From positions 1 to 16,614 of the forward strand of contig CAAGLQ010000313.1 in NCBI GenBank assembly GCA_900770835.1: a DNA stretch of 16,614 bases, written 5' to 3'. The notes under the pieces are model-generated. The model had not been told where the DNA came from and did no database searches. It worked only from the letters and a program-made list of their open reading frames with translations. The stretch is from an uncultured Parabacteroides sp. (GTDB taxonomy: Bacteria > Bacteroidota > Bacteroidia > Bacteroidales > Tannerellaceae). A program made the translations under genes and the position numbers. Every line of letters begins with the position of its first letter. Within the stretch, counting starts at the first letter, position 1. Of this stretch, positions 1 through 5,839 are shown one piece after another.

Positions 1-158
1 GCAGAACCACGCAGATCACAATGACGGGCATGTACCCCATTCACTGTCTCCACATTCAGCCATTTCAACAATTTTTTACCCAGCCAAGTTCCCACTCTCC
101 CTTTGAAAATGGGAGCCATTTCCTGCAAATCGTAAATGTCAACCACGCTTTTCTTCAT
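1..158 (-). CDS. N-terminal fragment of a putative phospholipid (1-acylglycerol-3-phosphate-like) acyltransferase; runs off the left edge
   Basis: An open frame begins with ATG at 158 and stays open for 52 codons to the window edge. It starts MKKSVVDIYDLQEMAPIF and later contains WLNVETVNGVHARHCDLRG. This is the style I recall for the leader region of Bacteroidales acyltransferases related to 1-acyl-sn-glycerol-3-phosphate acyltransferases and ornithine- or glycine-lipid acyltransferases. The catalytic HX4D motif would lie further downstream and cannot be seen, so the assignment rests on the N-terminus and on context. The start is 14 bases after the stop of the CDP-alcohol phosphatidyltransferase gene, which suggests co-transcription and a shared lipid pathway. 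That the frame is coding is fairly safe. The acyltransferase label is an inference from memory of the family. Confidence 0.55.
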   Translation of the reverse strand, partial: MKKSVVDIYDLQEMAPIFKGRVGTWLGKKLLKWLNVETVNGVHARHCDLRGS

Positions 159-172
159 AATCTCGTTCGTTT

Positions 173-1063
173 TCAACGATTCAAGAAAGATGTACACATG
201 CGCTCATGCTTTCGATTCACCCAAACCAGCACACCATTCAACACCACAATCTCAAACACGTAATAAGCCCATACCTGCCCCCACAACACAATGGCAAACA
301 TCACCAATGTACGTCCATTGAAAGTCATAAGGTCGATGGTGTGCATCAACTGACGGCTCTGCCGACGGAAATCCAGCCGAACAGACTCCGGGATATCATC
401 TCCATAACATCTATGTAAATGGCGAAGCATCTGCTGCAAAATGGGAGTCATACGCACCTGCAATGTCGTATACCAACGATACAGGAAAAAGAAGAACTTC
501 TCCACTCCATAGGTCATCTCCTTATGCTGCGCCTTCACCTGCTCCAATGATTGGAACTCAGCCCCCTTATCCTTACTAATAAAATAGAGGTGAAGCGTCT
601 TGTAATAATCGGTCAAATTGGCCTGCGTCAAATGCGAGAAACCACTGGCAAAAGCCGGCACGAAAAACCAGTAGGTGCCATATTCATTGGCCAAACGCAA
701 CGCAAAAGCCACATAGATACAGGTGAACCAAATATCGCCCGCAAAACCATCCAAAATACGTCCGATCTTCGACTTGATTCCCGTTAAACGAGCTAACTGC
801 CCATCCACGCAATCTAAAATATTGGCACACACCAGAAAGAGAATGCCGTAAATCGCATGACGCAAATCAGGATAATAAAACATAAAACCAGCGGCCGCAC
901 CTACAAAAATAGAGACCACCGTAACCATATTCGGGGTAATCCCCGTTCCGCGCAACAGACGTGCGATTTGGAATCCAATAGGACGATAAAAAATCCGATC
1001 CACAACATTTTCCGTCTCAATCGACTTCAACGATGCTTCATATTCCTTATTCAATTCACCCAT
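173..1063 (-). CDS. CDP-alcohol phosphatidyltransferase family membrane protein
   Basis: This 296-residue integral membrane enzyme should transfer a phospho-alcohol from a CDP-alcohol (or a phosphatidyl group from CDP-diacylglycerol) to an acceptor, releasing CMP. The family motif is visible: D84, D87-G88, A91-R92, then G101 and D105. It begins DCVDGQLAR and continues through GRILDGFAGD. Hydrophobic segments lie near residues 46-64, 69-84, 108-125, 129-145 and 253-282. The last motif aspartate is at 110, one residue later than the usual Dx3D spacing; position 109 is Gly. The start ATG is 9 bases after the dehydrogenase stop. With a cytidylyltransferase two genes upstream, the likely substrate is a CDP-alcohol made in the same operon. 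The exact head group and acceptor cannot be read from sequence. Confidence 0.88.
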   Translation of the reverse strand: MGELNKEYEASLKSIETENVVDRIFYRPIGFQIARLLRGTGITPNMVTVVSIFVGAAAGFMFYYPDLRHAIYGILFLVCANILDCVDGQLARLTGIKSKIGRILDGFAGDIWFTCIYVAFALRLANEYGTYWFFVPAFASGFSHLTQANLTDYYKTLHLYFISKDKGAEFQSLEQVKAQHKEMTYGVEKFFFFLYRWYTTLQVRMTPILQQMLRHLHRCYGDDIPESVRLDFRRQSRQLMHTIDLMTFNGRTLVMFAIVLWGQVWAYYVFEIVVLNGVLVWVNRKHERMCTSFLNR

Positions 1064-1072
1064 TATATATCT

Positions 1073-1801
1073 TTATTTATACGCATAGCCGCCATCTACA
1101 ACGACTATCTCTCCATTAAAATAGCTATTCTCAATCAACATTTTATACACTTCCGCCAACTCATCCGGGTCACAAAACCGACCCAAGGCCACCTTACGCT
1201 CGATATTTTGACGGATCTCTTTCGGTTTGGTCTTTTGCCATTCGGTGTCCACAAAACCAGGAGCAACCGCATTGACTCGCAACCCATAAGGAGCCATAAA
1301 CTTTACCAGGTTCTTCACCAACGCATGGACAGCGCTCTTTGTCACACCGTATGCCAACGAAACAGAGTGAGGCTCAATCCCCATCAAAGAACCGGTAAAC
1401 ACGACACTGCCTTTCTCATTCAATAGATCAACAATACGCTGCAACAGAAAGACCGGAAAATGCACATTGGCTTGAAAAACACGCAGCCAATCACCCGGCT
1501 GTATCTGCTCAAACGGATCACGGCAAGTAATGCCCGCATTCAGCACCACAGCATCCAATCGACGCTGTTCTCTGCGTAAAAATGCGTCAACTACCTCCAC
1601 GGCATGAGGATCTGTAATATCAGCTCGCAACAACTCAACCGTCACCCCATGCGCTTTGCGCAGTGCCATACAAGTCTCCTCTGCCGCTACTGAATCGGAG
1701 GCATAGGTCAAAATTAATTGATAACCAGCTTTTGCCAAACATTGCGCGACAGCTCTACCGATCCCCTTCGTGCCACCCGTAATCAATACCCATTTATCCA
1801 T
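1073..1801 (-). CDS. Short-chain dehydrogenase/reductase, FabG-like
   Basis: This 242-residue protein is a classical SDR NAD(P)H-dependent oxidoreductase. The dinucleotide-binding motif TGGTKGIG is at residues 8-15 and the structural NAG motif at 88-90. The catalytic tetrad reads N112, S138, Y151 and K155 (YGVTK), and the C-terminal VDGGYAYK is typical of FabG-like members. All catalytic residues are intact. Many such proteins are labelled 3-oxoacyl-ACP reductase. Here, however, it lies between a cytidylyltransferase gene (8 bases upstream) and a CDP-alcohol phosphatidyltransferase gene (9 bases downstream). A role in reducing a sugar or keto precursor of the activated alcohol therefore seems at least as likely as fatty acid synthesis. 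That role is inference; membership of the SDR family is firm. Confidence 0.9.
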   Translation of the reverse strand: MDKWVLITGGTKGIGRAVAQCLAKAGYQLILTYASDSVAAEETCMALRKAHGVTVELLRADITDPHAVEVVDAFLRREQRRLDAVVLNAGITCRDPFEQIQPGDWLRVFQANVHFPVFLLQRIVDLLNEKGSVVFTGSLMGIEPHSVSLAYGVTKSAVHALVKNLVKFMAPYGLRVNAVAPGFVDTEWQKTKPKEIRQNIERKVALGRFCDPDELAEVYKMLIENSYFNGEIVVVDGGYAYK

Positions 1802-1809
1802 CTGACGCC

Positions 1810-2280
1810 TTATAATTTCTCGGAGAACCCTTTGACCGACTCCGGCTTGGCCTGCCGTTGGCTCTTCAGATTAGCCTCATACGTGTCATGAATCGTCTTC
1901 TTCAAGTTTGTTGAAGAAACCCCCGTACCATACGGGAAATAAAACACCTGTACACCTAAGTCTTTCAAATAATCATATTTGCCATACCAGTCATCGCCCA
2001 CCACGAAGGCATCAATATTTAGTTTTTTCACGATCTCCGTATGATCCAACGAGTGTTGCGGGATAACAATATCTGGCGTTTTCAGTGCCTCAATGATCTG
2101 CAAACGCTCATGAAAAGGAATGATAGGTTTGGCTTTATAAGAGGAAACCAACTCGTCTGTACTCACTCCGACAATCAAGATGTCCGCCAAACTACGGGCG
2201 TAATTGATCATGCGCAAGTGATTATAATGGAACATATCAAATGTACCCGATGTATATACGATAGTCTTATCTTTAAACAT
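1810..2280 (-). CDS. Cytidylyltransferase-family protein, TagD / glycerol-3-phosphate cytidylyltransferase-like
   Basis: This 156-residue single-domain nucleotidyltransferase probably couples CTP to a phosphorylated alcohol, giving a CDP-alcohol and pyrophosphate. The N-terminus YTSGTFDMFHYNH carries the nucleotide-binding signature, in which the usual HxGH is HYNH (residues 18-21). The region GTGVSSTNLKK (from residue 118) matches the C-terminal ISTT-type substrate loop of the family, and VGDDWYGK in between is also typical. Length is close to that of TagD, with a short basic tail. It is the first gene of a leftward operon with the dehydrogenase, the CDP-alcohol transferase and the acyltransferase-like gene. 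The substrate may be glycerol-3-phosphate, another polyol phosphate or an ethanolamine-like compound, so no gene symbol is given. Confidence 0.85.
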   Translation of the reverse strand: MFKDKTIVYTSGTFDMFHYNHLRMINYARSLADILIVGVSTDELVSSYKAKPIIPFHERLQIIEALKTPDIVIPQHSLDHTEIVKKLNIDAFVVGDDWYGKYDYLKDLGVQVFYFPYGTGVSSTNLKKTIHDTYEANLKSQRQAKPESVKGFSEKL

Positions 2281-2405
2281 AGCTGCCTTTTTTCTTTAAA
2301 GTCGCGAACTTACTCAAACTTTTCCTTTCTAAAAAGTTTCCAGACAAAAAGCAGCCCGCTAAGGATAGAAAAAGCGTCAGATAGACAAGAATCGAACCTT
2401 TTTAC

Positions 2406-2413
2406 TATTTTTG
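2406..2413 (+). promoter_or_regulatory. Candidate Bacteroidetes -7 element for the DUF3843-like gene
   Basis: TATTTTTG matches the Bacteroidetes -7 consensus TAnnTTTG. It lies 29 bases before the ATG at 2443, which leaves room for a leader of about 20-25 bases. No TTTG is found at the expected -33 distance, so this is a half-match only. Confidence 0.4.
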
Positions 2414-2442
2414 CACTCTCAAAGAATGAAAAGAGATAAATA

Positions 2443-3711
2443 ATGAAGAATATCAAGATTTTCCCCAAGGACTGGTTGCAGTTGCACCCTTATAAGCAGA
2501 GCAATCCAGTGGATTCTTATTATACAGGAATCGCCAATCGTATTTACAACATTATGGAGCAGACCGAGTTGATCAACTCATTTGAAGGTGATGAGGCGAA
2601 GCAGATTGCCATTCGCATCGCTGCCTATTTCGAGGATGTCATCTCTGAATTAGGTATCTGGCGTGCCTTCCTGTTGAAAAACAAGGATCTTTATGGCAAA
2701 TACATGCCGTTCTATACCCCCGATGATCACTACTACGACGACGAGGTGAACGCTGAGGATGTACGCTTCCTGCTTTGGCATTTCACACAACAATACCACG
2801 GCTTCCGCAAAGGAACGGTAGTCAGCCCGGATAATTACGCCAATGAGGCTACCGCTTTGATGATCTATAAACTCTTCTGCGATGAGTGGACAACCGCCCC
2901 GGAGAATCCTCGCATGAAAAGATTATTCGATGCGGAGACACGCTACGAAAACCAAGAGACTTACGAGCCGTTGCTGTTCTGGTTCCATTACAACTGCTAC
3001 CTCTTCACGGATAATAACCAGACATTGACCGCCGCCGTACAGCAACTCTGGCAAACACAAGCCACTAACACCCAAGAGCAGGTGAACGACTTGATCATGA
3101 ACACGCATCAAAGATTGGCCTATACAGCCAAGAACGCTATGTTGGCACTGACCTCACCAGAGTGGTTAGCTCTGATCCTGCCGGAGTCACATCCAGACCA
3201 TGCCTTCTTCCAAGAGATAGCAAATGGTTCCAAAGCCGTGATTCCAGAAGAGGTGAAAAAAGAAAACGAGGACAATTACGAGCAATTTCGCCAAGCAGCC
3301 GGCGATAAGCTACTGCTCTATTTTGAGAAGGGAGCAGACGTGAAGACCTTCTTGACGGAAACCACCCACATTATCGCACCAGAGGAGTTCAAAATGCCCC
3401 GAGAGTTTGCTGGTCATCATTTGGCAGTATATGCCACTCCCCAAGAGGGCGTACAGGTCATCTTCAATGATGTAGAATGCATCAAGGATGAGCAAAACCC
3501 CTATTATAATGCGGAAGTCGCAGCGAAGCAGGCACTTTCTTTCTTTATCGTCAAGCATTGCAGTGTCTATCTGCTTGCCGAAATGATGAATCGAGGTATG
3601 TTAGCTGATGCCCAAGCCAAAAGTTTGCTGGGCGACGAACGAAGCAAAGACATTATCCAAGAGAACTGGCCCTTCTTGATCCGCTATTTCATTCGGGAGT
3701 ATACGAAATAA
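2443..3711 (+). CDS. Conserved Bacteroidales protein of unknown function (probably DUF3843 family)
   Basis: This is a full-length 422-residue reading frame opening with MKNIKIFPKDWLQLHPYK. I recall this opening from a family of uncharacterised gut Bacteroidales proteins (DUF3843); the family name is from memory and unverified. No signal peptide, membrane helix or familiar enzyme motif is visible. The protein is acidic and rich in aromatic residues, with motifs such as FYTPDDHYYDDEVNAEDVRF and LFWFHYNCYLF, consistent with a soluble, mostly helical cytoplasmic protein. It stands alone, divergent from the lipid operon on its left and convergent with the suf genes on its right. A strong hairpin 75 bases past its stop probably ends its transcript. 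No function can be given. Confidence 0.85.
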   Translation: MKNIKIFPKDWLQLHPYKQSNPVDSYYTGIANRIYNIMEQTELINSFEGDEAKQIAIRIAAYFEDVISELGIWRAFLLKNKDLYGKYMPFYTPDDHYYDDEVNAEDVRFLLWHFTQQYHGFRKGTVVSPDNYANEATALMIYKLFCDEWTTAPENPRMKRLFDAETRYENQETYEPLLFWFHYNCYLFTDNNQTLTAAVQQLWQTQATNTQEQVNDLIMNTHQRLAYTAKNAMLALTSPEWLALILPESHPDHAFFQEIANGSKAVIPEEVKKENEDNYEQFRQAAGDKLLLYFEKGADVKTFLTETTHIIAPEEFKMPREFAGHHLAVYATPQEGVQVIFNDVECIKDEQNPYYNAEVAAKQALSFFIVKHCSVYLLAEMMNRGMLADAQAKSLLGDERSKDIIQENWPFLIRYFIREYTK

Positions 3712-3743
3712 CAAAGGAGTCATTTACAAGTAATTAAGCGAAT

Positions 3744-3770
3744 AACTTACGAGTTGTTAAGTCGTAAGTT
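3744..3770. repeat. Perfect 9-bp stem-loop downstream of the DUF3843-like gene
   Basis: AACTTACGA (3744-3752) and TCGTAAGTT (3762-3770) are exact inverted copies around a 9-base loop. It begins 33 bases after the stop of the upstream gene and has no T-run after it. It is therefore more likely an mRNA 3'-end structure or protein site than a classical terminator. Confidence 0.6.
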
Positions 3771-3785
3771 TACGGCTATAGGTAG

Positions 3786-3822
3786 TGATAAGCTTGCGGT
3801 TTGACAAACCGCAAGCTTATCA
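3786..3822 (+). terminator. Long palindrome, probable transcription terminator of the DUF3843-like gene
   Basis: An almost perfect palindrome centres on 3804: 18 bases on each side are complementary, including TGATAAGCTTGCGG on the left arm and its inverse on the right. As RNA it folds into a stem of about 17 bp with a very small loop. It is followed only by CATTTAATAA, so the U-tract is weak. Its place 75 bases after the stop fits a terminator or a 3'-end stabiliser. Because it is symmetrical it could act on both strands. Confidence 0.65.
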
Positions 3823-3870
3823 TTTAATAACCTCCTAATATATACATACACATCCCCTCCTCCGCTCTAC

Positions 3871-3944
3871 CTATAATCATTCTTTAATCCAACTCTAATC
3901 GATCTCTAATATTTCTCTAATTCCCGATTAGAGGAAGATTAGAG
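3871..3944. repeat. Helically phased heptamer array: five direct and two inverted CTCTAAT-type copies
   Basis: Heptamers begin at 3871 (CTATAAT), 3882 (CTTTAAT), 3893, 3904 and 3915 (all CTCTAAT), exactly 11 bases apart with 4-base spacers. They are followed by inverted copies ATTAGAG at 3927 and 3938, again 11 bases apart. The part 3904-3944 is symmetrical about 3924. As RNA it gives an 18-position stem with a single mismatch and a 5-base loop (tcccg). The regular one-turn spacing resembles an operator array for a protein that binds one face of DNA. The symmetrical part could equally be a 3'-end hairpin. Confidence 0.75.
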
Positions 3945-4247
3945 CTACAACGAAGTAGCTTCAGAAGAACAACGGAGGAACCATAAGAGTAGCAGTAGTC
4001 CAACTATAGAGAAATGAAGAAGTGCTGCACATGTAGTATCATTACCATAAGTTTCCACGATGCTTGCATCTTCAGGCAATGTCTTAAAGATAGCAGAGGT
4101 TTCTGTTATTTTATCTCCTAAATGTTTTGTCACAAGCCAGCGTAGTCCGTCCTCCTGTCTTTTAATGTTTTCGGCATCAGCAAAGTAGAATGCGGTTGCT
4201 ACTCTGATTTCAACATACATGTCAGGCATGGCTGGAGCTGACATCAC
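3945..4247 (-). pseudogene. Short open frame of doubtful status, possible gene remnant
   Basis: A 100-codon frame starts at GTG 4247, with an ATG directly after it at 4244. The same frame is open upstream as far as a stop at 4299-4301. Part of the translation looks protein-like (YVEIRVATAFYFADAENIK and GLRWLVTKHLGDKITE). The C-terminal 25 residues become a leucine-rich run (GLLLLLWFLR) and the frame ends beside the heptamer array. I recognise no family. A vague likeness to flavin-binding PPOX-type proteins was considered but is too weak to use. It lies antisense to the DUF3843-like gene direction, 247 bases downstream of sufD. It may be a decayed 3' fragment of a lost gene, a real small membrane-anchored protein or a chance frame. 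Confidence 0.25.
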
Positions 4248-4338
4248 AATCGAATCGTAATATTGCAGGAACCCGGGGAAACCTAAGGGGAGGGATATTC
4301 ATCCTGATAGTCAAATGTCCTAAACGTCAATAATAGTA

Positions 4339-4470
4339 TGGCGGATAGTTTCAAAAAACATTGCTCGTAGTTTTCAAGAATATTGCCCATCGTTTTGGAA
4401 AACGTTGCCCGTAATTTTTGAAAACATTGCCCGTGTTTTTTTATTTTGTTGCCCGTGATTTTTAGAAACC
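4339..4470. repeat. Tandem array of six 22-base units
   Basis: Consecutive 22-base units start at 4339 (degenerate), 4361, 4383, 4405, 4427 and 4449. Five share the head TTGCYCRT followed by a T-run and then an A-rich part; the clearest is headed TTGCCCGTAATTTTTG. Unit length is exact with no indels. Divergence grows with distance from the right-hand end. The unit at 4383 has an internal palindrome, CGTTTTggAAAACG. The array ends at a hairpin made from the same head sequence. Confidence 0.8.
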
Positions 4471-4486
4471 ACGGGCAATGTTTTTT
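4448..4486 (+). terminator. Intrinsic terminator formed from the last repeat unit and an inverted copy of its head
   Basis: TTGCCCGTG (4449-4457) pairs with CACGGGCAA (4470-4478), a perfect 9-bp stem, with two more wobble pairs possible at its base. It is followed by TTTTTT at 4481-4486. This is a canonical terminator for plus-strand transcripts and would stop them before they run antisense into sufD. In the minus direction it comes 16 bases after the sufD stop but lacks a U-run, so termination of the suf transcript here is possible but less certain. Confidence 0.65.
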
Positions 4487-4494
4487 AGCTTGAT

Positions 4495-5838
4495 CTACTT
4501 ACAGATGCGGCAACCGGCACATTTGGCCAACTCGCCACGGAAACGCTTCTCTACCAACTGGTGCAGACGATCTTTTAACGCCTCCACGCGAATCGAATCG
4601 ATCACATCAGCCGTAAAGGCCACACTCAGCAACATGCGTGCCTCGTCCTCCGGGATTCCTCGACTTCGCATGTAGAAAAGGGCATTCTCATCCAACTGAC
4701 CGGTGGTCATACCGTGCGAGCATTTCACGTCGTCCGCATAAATCTCCAACTGGGGCTTGCTATACATACGAGCCTCACGGGTAGCACATAGGTTGCGATT
4801 GGTTTGGTAGGCCGCAGTCTTATCCGCTCCCTCCTTCACCAAGATACGTCCACTGAAAGCGCCCAATGCCCGATCGTTCAAGACATTCTTGAACAGCTCA
4901 TTGCTGGTACCATGCGGAACGGCATGGGTGATGTGGGTATAGGTATCCAAATGCTGCTCCTTGTCGAGCACGGACATGCCACAAAGCGCTGTCTCCGCTC
5001 CTTCGCCATTCAACTCAATATAATAGTTGTTGCGCGTCAAACCGTTCATCAAGGTGATGCCATTGATCAGCACATTGGAGTTAGCCGCTTGCTTGACATG
5101 CAACGAAGAAAAACGAGTGGTTGATGCGCTGCTCTCCTCCAAGTCGTAATAATCCACCATGGCTCCCTCCTCGGCGAAGATCTCGATCACCTGCGTAGCC
5201 AAGAACTTCACATCGTCGATGCTATGGTCGCATACCAACAGCTTCACCTCTGTATGCGGTTCCGCAATGACCAAGACACGCCGATTAGCCATCGTATCCA
5301 CATCGCTACGGAAGATATTCACCAACTGGATGGGTCGCTCCACGGTCACCCCTTTCGGGACATAAATCACGAAGCCATCCTGCGCCAACATGGTGTTCAG
5401 CGCAATGATACCATCCCGTTCCACAGAGGCCGCTTTGCCATAATAGCGAGAGACGATCTCCGGATGCTGCTCCGCAAAAGCTCGCAAGCCACCGGCATAA
5501 ACGCCTTCCGGAAGATGTGCCTTGGGTAACGCCTTGTCATAAAAGGTGTCGTTCACCACGAAGTAGAGCGAAGTGCTCAAATTAGGCACGTCGCAACGAA
5601 ACACGTCATAGGGATTGACCGGGATAGCCACCCGCTTCAGGTTCAAGCCATAATCCGGAGCGAACACCTGCGACACATCGGTATATTTGTAATCCTCGCT
5701 GTTCGTGGAGGGGAATCCCATGCGCTCAAAGTTAGCCAATGCCGCCGCACGCAACGCATTCAACGCCGGGGCACTGTTGCGGCACACCAGATCCTCGCAT
5801 TGCGCGAACAGATCTATATATTGTTTCTCGGCATTCAT
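4495..5838 (-). CDS. sufD: Fe-S cluster assembly scaffold protein SufD
   Basis: SufD is the partner of SufB and SufC in the SufBC2D scaffold, which builds Fe-S clusters in the cytoplasm. The 447-residue protein has the family's beta-helix core and the C-terminal block KCSHGMTTGQLDENALFYMR, containing the conserved histidine (H375; His360 in E. coli numbering as I recall it). The block RSRGIPEDEARMLL after it is also typical of the SufB/SufD family. The last residues are KCAGCRICK, a CxxCxxC triad (C440, C443, C446). I chose ATG 5838, one base after the sufC stop, giving MNAEKQYIDLF. An ATG at 5847 would add MPD and overlap sufC by 8 bases. It is the last gene of the long leftward operon. No desulfurase gene follows in the window. 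Confidence 0.93.
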   Translation of the reverse strand: MNAEKQYIDLFAQCEDLVCRNSAPALNALRAAALANFERMGFPSTNSEDYKYTDVSQVFAPDYGLNLKRVAIPVNPYDVFRCDVPNLSTSLYFVVNDTFYDKALPKAHLPEGVYAGGLRAFAEQHPEIVSRYYGKAASVERDGIIALNTMLAQDGFVIYVPKGVTVERPIQLVNIFRSDVDTMANRRVLVIAEPHTEVKLLVCDHSIDDVKFLATQVIEIFAEEGAMVDYYDLEESSASTTRFSSLHVKQAANSNVLINGITLMNGLTRNNYYIELNGEGAETALCGMSVLDKEQHLDTYTHITHAVPHGTSNELFKNVLNDRALGAFSGRILVKEGADKTAAYQTNRNLCATREARMYSKPQLEIYADDVKCSHGMTTGQLDENALFYMRSRGIPEDEARMLLSVAFTADVIDSIRVEALKDRLHQLVEKRFRGELAKCAGCRICK

Positions 5839-5839
5839 A

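Larger units (their letters stand above)
3712..4494. other. Convergent intergenic region with several repeats and hairpins, no confident gene
   Basis: This 783-base stretch lies between the 3' ends of the DUF3843-like gene and sufD. It holds two perfect stem-loops (3744-3770 and 3786-3822), an 11-base-phased heptamer array (3871-3944), a doubtful short open frame (3945-4247), a 22-base tandem array (4339-4470) and a terminator (4448-4486). I see no tRNA, rRNA or transposase. Confidence 0.8.

Noticed and set aside
857..1426. Plus-strand open frame across the CDP-alcohol transferase and dehydrogenase genes
   Set aside because: It lies antisense to two well-supported genes and spans their junction; the translation has no family-like features.
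2305..2312. TAAGTTCG on the minus strand as a -7 element for the lipid operon
   Set aside because: It differs from TAnnTTTG at one key base and only TTTT-like sequence lies at the -33 distance; not strong enough to list as a promoter.
4245..4301. PPOX/NimA-like flavoprotein identity for the short minus-strand frame in the intergenic region
   Set aside because: Only a few residues resemble the family, and neither the flavin-binding block nor the length fits.
4339..4470. CRISPR array
   Set aside because: The 22-base units are contiguous with no unique spacers and no cas genes are nearby; it is a plain tandem repeat.
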